14,478 nucleotides of DNA from NCBI RefSeq assembly GCF_937997595.1, contig NZ_CALKTS010000308.1, positions 1 through 14,478 on the forward strand. The letters run 5' to 3'. The translations under genes and the position numbers were made by a program. Every line of letters begins with the position of its first letter. The stretch's first letter is position 1. Source of the DNA: an uncultured Campylobacter sp. (GTDB lineage Bacteria; Campylobacterota; Campylobacteria; Campylobacterales; Campylobacteraceae). The notes under the pieces were generated by a model. That model saw nothing but the letters and a program-made list of their open reading frames with translations. It did no database searches and was not told where the DNA came from. Shown piece after piece: positions 1-6,000 of this stretch.

Positions 1-127
1 GTTTTCAAATTTTACCTTTTAATTATAATCTTGCCATAATCTTGTCGCACCCTCGTCGGCTTTAGGCGTGGAATTTTATCTGCAAATTTTACCGCTACCA
101 AATTTCGCACAGAGTGGCAAAGAGGCG

Positions 128-165
128 AAATTTTAAATTCTGCAAGCCGTAAATTTCAGAATTTT
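128..165. repeat. AT-rich interspersed repeat, copy A
   Basis: An AAATTTTAAA-TTC block is followed by TGCAAGCCGTAAATTT. The same order of words occurs at 1567-1604, with a C for the first T of the GC core and one extra A. The two copies flank the 415-1485 gene in the same orientation. I see no transposase and no terminal inverted repeats, so this is probably a member of a genomic intergenic repeat family and not a mobile element. Confidence 0.5.
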
Positions 166-242
166 GCGCGCCAAAAAATTTCAAAATTTTATTCATCTTG
201 GAATTTTAAAATTTCGCCGCTCACAAAATTCTAAAAAATTTT

Positions 243-277
243 AAAATTCCACGCCAAATAAAGCGCGGAATTTTTTT
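243..277. terminator. Probable Rho-independent terminator
   Basis: AAAATTCCACGC (243-254) can pair with GCGCGGAATTTT (263-274), giving a 12-bp stem with one A-C mismatch and an 8-base loop. Seven T residues (271-277) overlap and follow the right arm. Read on the plus strand this is a good terminator for a gene lying before the window. On the minus strand the hairpin is followed by TTTTAAAATTTTTT, so it may also end the transglutaminase transcript, whose stop lies about 140 bases away. Confidence 0.45.
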
Positions 278-414
278 CCAATGCAGACGCGGCAGCATGT
301 AGATTAGGCGCGCTTTTACACATCCGCCCAAAGTCGTCTAGCGGGAAGCCTTTCTTGTATACCTACTCAAAAAGCTCAAGTAGTTCGACGTGCCGCATAG
401 CAAAACGCGAACCG

Positions 415-1485
415 CTACAACTCTTTCGATCTGTAATCGTAGCTGAAATCTTTCGGCGAGTAGTAATTAAGCGTGTTGCCGTCCACTTCGCCGTAAGGAT
501 AGCCGAAATTATTGATCGGAAACTGCGCTGGGCGTGGGCTTAGCGTGAAGTCTCTGCCGTAGTTAAAGCCGATCCAGCACATCTCCCAGTTACCAAATAA
601 ATACTCGCGGATTTTAACGAGCTTGCCATCGTCATTGCTTAGCTTCTCGCCCAATCGCACCTTTGTAACGTCCGCAGGATCGACCGGAATCCAGCCGTGA
701 CCTTTTAGATAAAACTCCGCCCTGCAATGCTGCGCACCCGAGATATGGCTGACGCCGTCTTTAGGCGCGGCGCCCATTTGAGCGCTAAACCTCGACGCGC
801 CGACGCGGATGCCAAACATCTCTCTTGCGGCTATGCCCTGTGCGCGGCAAAGTGCGACGAAAACACTATTTATGTCGGTGCATTTGCCGCTTAGCTTGCC
901 GCTACTTAAAATTTGCTTCACGTCCCCTAAGCCGCAGCCTAGTACACTGTTATCGCGCTGCATAGTGTTCGCCACCCACGTATAAATCGCGCGCGCCTTT
1001 TCCAAATCGCCCTTTATGCCGCCTGCGATCTCGTCTGATTTTTGCTTAACGACGCCGTCGATTTGAATCTGCGCACTAGGCTCTAAAAACTTCGCTACCT
1101 CGGGGCTAAGCTTTTCGTTCGGATTAAATTTTACCTTGCTAAAGTCGGTATTTCGCTCAAAGGTCTCGACGCTAAATTTAATGTTTAGCGTGGGCTTTGC
1201 CACCCCGACGTAGCCGGCATAGAGCGTCGGAATTTCGCCATAGTCCACGGACGGATCGTTGAAATTGCCGTCAAATTTTATGTCGCTTACCTTTTGATAC
1301 TCCGTGATAAGAGGAAGCGGTATCCAAAGCCGCGTCTGCTTACCCTTCTCCAAAATTTCGTGATTTAGCGATAGCCCGAAAGCTCTCTTTTTGCCAATGG
1401 CTTTTTCCCCGCCCAAAATGGTACTCGGAGTTGCCATAACGGCGCCTAAAATCGCAGTGTTTCTTAAAAAATCGCGTCTTTGCAT
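415..1485 (-). CDS. Tat-exported transglutaminase-like domain protein
   Basis: This 356-residue protein starts with a twin-arginine signal: RRDFLR at residues 3-8 followed by a hydrophobic stretch to about 25. It should therefore be folded in the cytoplasm and exported to the periplasm. The C-terminal half is a transglutaminase/cysteine-protease-like fold with a visible catalytic triad: Cys202 in GKCTDINSVF, His253 in AQHCRAEFY and Asp269 in PVDPADV. Residues 35-125 form an N-terminal beta-type domain common in bacterial members. Members of this family include peptidases and peptide-crosslinking enzymes; the substrate here cannot be read from sequence. The start at 1485 is supported by the Tat motif and a weak AAGG (1492-1495). 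A paralogue without a signal lies 419 bases upstream in the same direction. Domain call high, function unknown. Confidence 0.88.
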   Translation of the reverse strand: MQRRDFLRNTAILGAVMATPSTILGGEKAIGKKRAFGLSLNHEILEKGKQTRLWIPLPLITEYQKVSDIKFDGNFNDPSVDYGEIPTLYAGYVGVAKPTLNIKFSVETFERNTDFSKVKFNPNEKLSPEVAKFLEPSAQIQIDGVVKQKSDEIAGGIKGDLEKARAIYTWVANTMQRDNSVLGCGLGDVKQILSSGKLSGKCTDINSVFVALCRAQGIAAREMFGIRVGASRFSAQMGAAPKDGVSHISGAQHCRAEFYLKGHGWIPVDPADVTKVRLGEKLSNDDGKLVKIREYLFGNWEMCWIGFNYGRDFTLSPRPAQFPINNFGYPYGEVDGNTLNYYSPKDFSYDYRSKEL

Positions 1486-1536
1486 GAAATGCCTTCAAAA
1501 TAAAATGGCTAAGCCTTAGCCCTAACTTACGCGCGG

Positions 1537-1544
1537 ATTTTAGC
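1537..1544 (-). promoter_or_regulatory. Candidate extended -10 promoter, Tat-type transglutaminase
   Basis: Read on the minus strand this is GCTAAAAT, an exact match to the Campylobacter extended -10 pattern gnTAnaAT as I remember it. It would give a leader of about 45 bases to the ATG at 1485. There is no -35 requirement in this genus. In such AT-rich sequence chance matches are frequent, so confidence is limited. Confidence 0.35.
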
Positions 1545-1566
1545 CTTTTGCGGCTTTGAAATCGCT

Positions 1567-1604
1567 AAATTTTAAAATTCCGCAAGCCGTAAATTTTAAA
1601 ATTC
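1567..1604. repeat. AT-rich interspersed repeat, copy B
   Basis: This is the second copy of the 128-165 repeat: AAATTTTAAAATTC, then CGCAAGCCGTAAATTT. It is followed by further AAATTTCAAAATT and GGAATTTTAAAATTTC words in the same order as seen at 177-220. It lies upstream of the Tat-type gene, in direct orientation relative to copy A. Confidence 0.5.
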
Positions 1605-1904
1605 TATCCATATTTAAAATTTCAAAATTCCGCTCGCTTTAAAATTTTAGAATTTTACTCGACGCGGAATTTTAAAATTTCAAAATTTCGCCCAAAGACA
1701 TAGCGCGAAATTTCGCCCAAGCGGGCATGATAGCCCGCAAACTAGGCGCGCAGGCAGTATGTATCGGTGGCACAGGCAAAACCACGCAAAAGCGCCGCTG
1801 TCGCAAAAACCAAGCGTGCGCTTAGATTAAACGGTTGAGCCTCGACGAAGCGCGGCGGCTTAGCTTAAGCAAATCGCGGCGGTAAAATGCAAGCCGCCAG
1901 AGGA

Positions 1905-2960
1905 TTAAATTTCGCGCGAAAAATACTCGTAGATAAAATTTTTAGGCGAGTACGGATCTTTCGGCGTACCGCCCACTTCGCAATACGGATGCGAAAAAAT
2001 TTCAATCGGGACATGCGCCGGGCGCGGATTTAGCACGATTTCGCGAGCGTAGTTAAAGCCCAGCCAGCACGGCTCCCAGTTACCGAAAAGATATTCGCGC
2101 ACCCGCGCGAGTTTGGAGTCATCCTCGCTTAAGCCTTCGCCTAGGCGCACCTTTGTAACGTCCGCGGGATCGACCGGGATCCAGCCATAGCCTTTTAGAT
2201 AAAATTCCGCTCTGCAATGCTGTGCGCCCGAAATTTCAAGCGCACCGCCACTTAGGGCGCCCATGACGCCCATTTCAGGCGAAAATTTATACGCCGTGCC
2301 CGTGCGGATGCCGTAAATAGCGCGCGCAGGAATGCCAGCTGCCCTGCAGAGCGCGACGAACACGCTATTAATATCGGCGCATTTGCCGCTTAGCTTGCCG
2401 CTGCTTAAAATTGTCGCTGCGTCGCCGCCGCCGCATGCGATCACGCTATTATCGCGACTCATATTTTTTGCGACCCACTCGTAAATCGCGCGCGCCTTTT
2501 CCAGATCGCCTTTAAGCGAGCTAGTGATCTCGTCTGATTTTTGTTTCGCAGCGCCTTCTACCGGAATTAGCTTTGAAGGCTTTAAAAACTCCTCGATCTC
2601 TGGGCTCAAGCGCTCGTTTTCATTAAAGCTTACCTTGCTAAAATCGGTGTTTCGCTCCGAAATTTCAATATCGAAGCTAAGCTCAAAATAATCATCCTCT
2701 TCGCCTACGACACCTTGCTCGCCGTATTTACCGACGCCTGCTCTTGCCTCTTTATCGGGTGCGAAGCGCGCGTAGTACGTGCTTATATGATCTCCGCAGA
2801 TAGCCGACTCTTGCGCATTTGAGCGGGCATGATATTCGCCAAGCAACCTCTGATAGGGCTCTTGCAGCACTAACGGCAGCCAAAGCCGCACCTCTGCGCC
2901 ACTACTTGAAATTTCGTGATTAAATCTGAGACTAAATTTTCTCGTTTTTGCTTCTTGCAT
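1905..2960 (-). CDS. Transglutaminase-like protein without signal peptide
   Basis: This 351-residue paralogue of the 415-1485 protein begins at the equivalent of the mature domain: its FSLRFNHEI (residues 9-17) corresponds to FGLSLNHEI (residues 36-44) in the exported one. It has no signal sequence, and an in-frame TAA at 2994-2996, twelve codons upstream, excludes a longer form. It should be cytoplasmic. The catalytic triad is kept: Cys194 in GKCADINSVF, His248 in AQHCRAEFY, Asp264 in PVDPADV. The catalytic half is very similar to the paralogue, while residues 40-95 diverge and are acidic. The start has a good AGGAG (2967-2971) six bases upstream. It is divergent from cmoB over a 107-base shared region. 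Domain call high; substrate unknown. Confidence 0.86.
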   Translation of the reverse strand: MQEAKTRKFSLRFNHEISSSGAEVRLWLPLVLQEPYQRLLGEYHARSNAQESAICGDHISTYYARFAPDKEARAGVGKYGEQGVVGEEDDYFELSFDIEISERNTDFSKVSFNENERLSPEIEEFLKPSKLIPVEGAAKQKSDEITSSLKGDLEKARAIYEWVAKNMSRDNSVIACGGGDAATILSSGKLSGKCADINSVFVALCRAAGIPARAIYGIRTGTAYKFSPEMGVMGALSGGALEISGAQHCRAEFYLKGYGWIPVDPADVTKVRLGEGLSEDDSKLARVREYLFGNWEPCWLGFNYAREIVLNPRPAHVPIEIFSHPYCEVGGTPKDPYSPKNFIYEYFSREI

Positions 2961-2990
2961 TTTTTGCTCCTTTGCTTGAATTGCAAGTCG

Positions 2991-2998
2991 ATTTTATC
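2991..2998 (-). promoter_or_regulatory. Candidate extended -10 promoter, signal-less transglutaminase
   Basis: The minus-strand read is GATAAAAT, matching gnTAnaAT, about 30 bases from the ATG at 2960. It lies back to back with the cmoB promoter candidates, so the 107-base gap would hold two divergent promoters. Confidence 0.38.
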
Positions 2999-3029
2999 TC
3001 TTTGCGCCTTAAAATGGATAAAATTTTAT

Positions 3030-3037
3030 GTTAAAAT
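3030..3037 (+). promoter_or_regulatory. Candidate extended -10 promoter, cmoB
   Basis: GTTAAAAT matches the Campylobacter gnTAnaAT element 30 bases before the cmoB ATG. A second match, GATAAAAT, lies at 3017-3024. The sequence from here to the start resembles the nadE leader: GTTAAAAT, then a GCGC or GGCGC step, then AAATTTTAGG acting as ribosome binding site. Confidence 0.42.
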
Positions 3038-3067
3038 GGCGCTAAATTTGAAATTTTAGGATTAAAA

Positions 3068-3961
3068 ATGGATCTGCAAAAAATCAGAGACGAGAACTTT
3101 AAAAAGCTGCAAAGCGGGCAAAACCGCGAAATTTTAAGTGCGATCGAGGCGCTGCAAATAGGCGAGTGCGGCTGCGAGTGCGGCGACGTCGTGCGTGCAA
3201 GCTTTAGCGCTAGCGCGGAGCAAGAGAATGAGATTACACGTATCGCGCGAGCGATAAAGCCGTGGCGCAAGGGGCCTTTTGCGCTGAATGATCTTTTTAT
3301 CGACGCTGAGTGGCGAAGCTTCGTGAAATTTAACCTGCTGCGGCCGTTTTTAAATCTGAGCGGCAAAACCGTCGCCGACGTGGGCTGCAACAACGGCTAC
3401 TATATGTTTCGCGCAAGCGAACTAGCGCCTGCGCGGCTAGTGGGGTTTGATCCGAGCGCGCTATTTTATCTGCAGTTTCGCTTCATCGAGAAATTCCTCC
3501 GCAGCGGCGCGAAATTTGAGCTTTTGGGCGTGGAGCATCTGCCCTTTTACGAGCATAAATTCGACACGATCTTCTGCCTCGGCGTCATCTACCACCGCAG
3601 CGACCCCGTAAAGATGCTAAAAGATCTGCGCGCCTCGCTAAATGCGGGCGGCGAAGTGTTTTTAGACACGATGTATATCGAGGGAGCAGGCGATTTCGCG
3701 CTGTGTCCGAAAAACAGCTACTCAAAAATTTCAAATATCTACTTCGTCCCGACTGTCGGCGCGCTACAAAATTGGTGCGAGAGGGCGAAATTTAGAGATT
3801 TTGAAATTTTGGCTCAAAAGCCCACGGATGCTAGTGAGCAGCGCAAAACGGAGTGGATCGACGGGCAGAGCTTGGAGAATTTCCTAGACCCGTTCAACGA
3901 CTCGCGCACGATCGAGGGCTACCCCGCCCCGAGGCGTATCTATGTGCGGCTTCGGGCGTGA
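3068..3961 (+). CDS. cmoB: tRNA U34 carboxymethyltransferase
   Basis: CmoB uses carboxy-S-adenosyl-methionine, made by CmoA, to convert 5-hydroxyuridine to 5-oxyacetyluridine at the wobble position of tRNAs. The 297-residue protein shows the family pattern along its length: PWRKGPF (65-71), a Rossmann methyltransferase loop DVGCNNGYYMFR (104-115), GVIYHRSDP (172-180), and a C-terminal EGYPAPRR (283-290). Lys68, Tyr175 and Arg290 line up with the residues I recall as contacting the extra carboxylate in E. coli CmoB (Lys91, Tyr200, Arg315), which separates it from ordinary methyltransferases. It is slightly shorter than the E. coli protein (323). The start has AGGA (3058-3061) six bases upstream. 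CmoA is not in this window. The gene stands alone between a divergent transglutaminase gene and a convergent hydrolase gene. Confidence 0.95.
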   Translation: MDLQKIRDENFKKLQSGQNREILSAIEALQIGECGCECGDVVRASFSASAEQENEITRIARAIKPWRKGPFALNDLFIDAEWRSFVKFNLLRPFLNLSGKTVADVGCNNGYYMFRASELAPARLVGFDPSALFYLQFRFIEKFLRSGAKFELLGVEHLPFYEHKFDTIFCLGVIYHRSDPVKMLKDLRASLNAGGEVFLDTMYIEGAGDFALCPKNSYSKISNIYFVPTVGALQNWCERAKFRDFEILAQKPTDASEQRKTEWIDGQSLENFLDPFNDSRTIEGYPAPRRIYVRLRA

Positions 3962-4105
3962 TGCGCGCCTTTAAAAACGCGTAAAATTTACTGAATTTAT
4001 CGACTCGCGGGGGAAAATTTTACGTTCGGCAGAGCGTGAAATTTGACTAAATTTAGCGAGCTTGAATTGGATTGGATCGCATTGTGGCGGTTAGAATCGA
4101 TACGA

Positions 4106-4215
4106 CGGCGCAAATTTTAAATTTCGCCTCGTGCGCTACGTTTTGCTCGGCGCGGCGGCACGAATTTTAAATTTTGCTTTTGCATTACGCTTTGCGTCTT
4201 GCGCACACGGCGGCG
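4106..4215. repeat. Imperfect ~50-base tandem repeat
   Basis: CAAATTTTAAATTTCGCC starting at 4111 recurs as CGAATTTTAAATTTTGCT at 4161, exactly 50 bases later. Similarity continues through the following TACGTTTTGCTC / TACGCTTTGCGTC part with one indel. A third, weaker unit begins near 4215 (GCGCGAAATTTTACTAAATTT). The unit has the same AT core as other intergenic repeats here. Confidence 0.4.
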
Positions 4216-4360
4216 CGAAATTTTACTAAATTTAATCAAGCGGCGGTAAATTTTAAAATTTTATCTACGCAGCGCACGCCAATGCGCGCATCGTGCGAAC
4301 GTAGCGCAGAATTCAACGCTCGCAGCGGCAAATAAAGCTGTAAATTTTGGCGCCTGCAAT

Positions 4361-4420
4361 GCGAGCAAAGTTGCATAAATTCGGCTACCTACAAACAAAG
4401 CGGCATAAATTCCGGCGCCG
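4361..4420. repeat. 30-base imperfect direct repeat, two copies
   Basis: GCAAAGTTGCATAAATTCGGC in the first 30 bases matches ACAAAGCGGCATAAATTCCGGC in the second, at a 30-base period. It runs directly into the 10-base tandem repeat at 4423. Confidence 0.5.
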
Positions 4421-4422
4421 AC

Positions 4423-4460
4423 CCGCTTTACACCGCTTTACACCGCTTTACACCGCTTTT
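4423..4460. repeat. 10-base tandem repeat (CCGCTTTACA), about 3.8 copies
   Basis: There are three perfect copies of CCGCTTTACA (4423-4432, 4433-4442, 4443-4452) and a partial CCGCTTTT (4453-4460). The 10-base period is close to one helical turn. It lies about 30 bases beyond the 3' end of the hydrolase gene. Identical copies imply recent slippage, so copy number may vary between strains. Confidence 0.8.
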
Positions 4461-4491
4461 TGCGCGACAAAGCGCAATTAAATTTAAACGA

Positions 4492-5091
4492 TCAGCGCTT
4501 TAAAAGCTGCAAAAAATATTTTAAATTTTGCCTCTCAGCCGCTAGGCTAGTATTTGCTCCGTGCCCCGGATATAGCGTAAAATCGCCCTTTATCTGCAAA
4601 ATTTTATGCAAAGACTCTCTCATCTGCTCGCCGCTTGAAAAAGGAAAATCCCACCTGCCGATAGAGCCTTTGAATATGACGTCGCCGCTAAAGACCACGC
4701 CGCCTGCTTCGATCATACAGCTGCCCGGCGTATGTCCGGCAAAAAGACTAAATTTAACGTTAAAGCCTGCTATTTCAAAGCTTTGCTCCTGCCCTTTTAC
4801 GAGTACGTCCGCTTCTATGGGCTCGGGCATCGTCTCAAAGGGATCCGCCCGCAGCATAAAGGCGTCGCTTTCGTGGATATAAATTTTAGCGCCCGCCCTT
4901 TGCAGCTTCGCGTCATCATAAACATGATCGAAATGCCCATGCGTATTCAAAACCGCGGCGATCTTTCCCGTATTTTGCATCACCCAATCAAAGCTGCCCT
5001 GCCCCGGATCGATCACCAAATCGCCCTGCTCGCCCTTTAGAATGTAGCAATTCGTCACATATTCGCCGAAAGCTTTTTTTAAAATTTGCAT
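4492..5091 (-). CDS. Metallo-beta-lactamase fold hydrolase (glyoxalase II-like)
   Basis: This 199-residue single-domain enzyme has the full set of metal ligands of the glyoxalase II/YcbL type: THGHFDH (50-56, giving His51, His53, Asp55, His56), GHTPGS (119-124, His120), FSGD (134-137, Asp137) and PGHG (175-178, His177). GSIGRWDF (142-149) is also typical of this branch. Such proteins hydrolyse thioesters such as S-lactoylglutathione or related small substrates; the true substrate is not shown, and Campylobacter generally lacks glutathione, so the glutathione assignment should not be taken literally. The start is fixed by a perfect AGGAGG (5098-5103) six bases upstream. It diverges from nadE, an arrangement I recall also for C. 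jejuni Cj0809c-nadE. Cytoplasmic, no signal peptide. Confidence 0.9.
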   Translation of the reverse strand: MQILKKAFGEYVTNCYILKGEQGDLVIDPGQGSFDWVMQNTGKIAAVLNTHGHFDHVYDDAKLQRAGAKIYIHESDAFMLRADPFETMPEPIEADVLVKGQEQSFEIAGFNVKFSLFAGHTPGSCMIEAGGVVFSGDVIFKGSIGRWDFPFSSGEQMRESLHKILQIKGDFTLYPGHGANTSLAAERQNLKYFLQLLKR

Positions 5092-5141
5092 TTAAATCCT
5101 CCTTTTAAGCTTAAATTAAAGCCGTAATTTAGCCAAAAATA

Positions 5142-5149
5142 GTTAAAAT
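5142..5149 (+). promoter_or_regulatory. Candidate extended -10 promoter of the nadE gene train
   Basis: GTTAAAAT is an exact gnTAnaAT match, 37 bases before the nadE ATG. It is the only clear candidate in the 95-base divergent region and may drive the long downstream operon. The leader resembles that of cmoB. Confidence 0.42.
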
Positions 5150-5186
5150 TCGCGCAATTTAACGTAAAATTTTAAGGCTAAATATT

Positions 5187-5990
5187 ATGTTTTTGGACGA
5201 TTTGCTGCCGCAACTGACCGATTTTTTATCGGAGAGACTCGATGAAACGGGCGCGGACGCCTTTGTAGTAGGCATCAGCGGTGGGCTTGACAGCGCCGTG
5301 GTTTCTGCGCTTTGTGCACTTACCGAGATCCCCACTTACGGGCTTATCCTACCTAGTGCGGGTTCAAATTTAGAAAATATGGCAGACGGCATCTTTCACT
5401 GCGAATCCTTTAATATCCCCTACGAAATCCAAGAGATCGCGCCATTTGTAGAAAATTTTACCGCTTTAAATCCCGGTGCAAACCCGCTTCGCATCGGAAA
5501 TTTTGCCGCGCGAATACGCATGAGCTTGCTTTATGATTACAGCGCGCAAAAACGCGGCGTAGTCGTAGGCACGAGCAATCTTAGCGAGAGGATGCTAGGC
5601 TACGGCACGATTTACGGAGATTTAGCCTGCGCGTTTAATCCGATCGGAGAAATTTTAAAAACCGATCTATTTAAATTTGCAAAAATTTTATGCATAGACG
5701 ATGCGATCATCAAAAAAGCCCCAAGCGCCGATCTATGGGAAAATCAAAGCGACGAACGTGAGCTTGGATACAGCTACGAGATTTTAGATAGCGTGCTAAG
5801 AGATATTTTTTCGCACGAAGCGTTGCGAACGAAATTTCGCTCAGGCGAGCGAATAACCGCAAACGATCTAAAATATCTGCAAGACTCGCGCCACAATCAA
5901 GAGCTGGTAAAATTTGTCGTCCGTAGAATTCTTAAAAATAATTTTAAGCTTCGCGCGCCCGCGGTCGCTCGCATAGAGCCCGCACACTAA
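5187..5990 (+). CDS. nadE: NH3-dependent NAD synthetase
   Basis: NadE amidates nicotinic-acid adenine dinucleotide to NAD using ATP and ammonia, the last step of NAD synthesis. The 267-residue protein consists only of the synthetase domain, with no N-terminal glutaminase domain, so it is the ammonia-dependent form. Visible motifs are the PP-loop GISGGLDSA (29-37), RIGNFAARIRMSLLYDYSA (102-120), VVGTSNLSE (126-134), GYGTIYGDLA (138-147) and KAPSADLWENQSDE (177-190). A TAAGG (5174-5178) lies nine bases before the ATG. The stop codon TAA (5988-5990) is part of the AAGGAG ribosome binding site of the next gene, so the two are coupled. The product is the cofactor of the NAD-dependent ligase LigA further down the train, though that may be coincidence. 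Confidence 0.96.
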   Translation: MFLDDLLPQLTDFLSERLDETGADAFVVGISGGLDSAVVSALCALTEIPTYGLILPSAGSNLENMADGIFHCESFNIPYEIQEIAPFVENFTALNPGANPLRIGNFAARIRMSLLYDYSAQKRGVVVGTSNLSERMLGYGTIYGDLACAFNPIGEILKTDLFKFAKILCIDDAIIKKAPSADLWENQSDERELGYSYEILDSVLRDIFSHEALRTKFRSGERITANDLKYLQDSRHNQELVKFVVRRILKNNFKLRAPAVARIEPAH

Positions 5991-6000
5991 GGAGAGATTT

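Larger units (their letters stand above)
1..414. other. Repeat-rich non-coding region
   Basis: No convincing gene was found here on either strand. The stretch consists of GC-rich pieces separated by variants of AAATTTTAAAATTT and AAATTTCAAAATTT. It contains one copy of a repeat that recurs on the other side of the neighbouring transglutaminase gene (128-165 and 1567-1604) and a terminator-like hairpin at 243-277. A short plus-strand ORF starting at 355 runs antisense into the transglutaminase gene and is serine-rich junk in appearance. Confidence 0.6.
1486..1904. other. Intergenic region between transglutaminase paralogues
   Basis: This 419-base gap holds a likely promoter for the Tat-type gene, a copy of the AAATTTTAAAATTCC repeat family (1567-1700), a 12-base palindrome GCGAAATTTCGC (1705-1716) and a small perfect hairpin GCGGGC-ATGATA-GCCCGC (1721-1738). 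There is no T-tract after the hairpin in either direction. A 32-codon ORF (1727-1825) encodes a short peptide with a GGTGKTT string, but it has no ribosome binding site and I do not call it as a gene. The 1740-1900 part is GC-rich and otherwise featureless. Confidence 0.55.
3962..4491. other. Repeat-rich gap between convergent genes
   Basis: This 530-base region between the 3' ends of cmoB and the hydrolase gene has no supportable gene. A 41-codon ORF from 4359 is only the translation of tandem repeats. The region contains decayed copies of a roughly 50-base unit with an AAATTTTAAATTT core (4106-4215), an imperfect 30-base pair (4361-4420), a 10-base tandem repeat (4423-4460), and a 6-bp hairpin TTGCGC-GACAAA-GCGCAA (4460-4477) just after the hydrolase stop. 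The hairpin lacks a T-tract, so a terminator role is doubtful. Confidence 0.55.

Noticed and set aside
1..300. Mobile element or phage attachment site suggested by the repeated AT-rich words
   Set aside because: No transposase, integrase, tRNA or terminal inverted repeats are present, and the same words are spread throughout the window, including inside genes.
355..543. 62-codon plus-strand ORF at the 3' end of the first transglutaminase gene
   Set aside because: Most of it is antisense to the transglutaminase coding sequence, it starts with a Ser-rich stretch and has no ribosome binding site or motif.
4460..4477. Hairpin TTGCGC-GACAAA-GCGCAA as terminator of the hydrolase gene
   Set aside because: The stem is only 6 bp and the minus-strand sequence after it is AAAAGCGG, with no T-tract.
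4359..4484. 41-codon plus-strand ORF in the gap after cmoB
   Set aside because: It is mostly the translation of the 30-base and 10-base tandem repeats, with no ribosome binding site.
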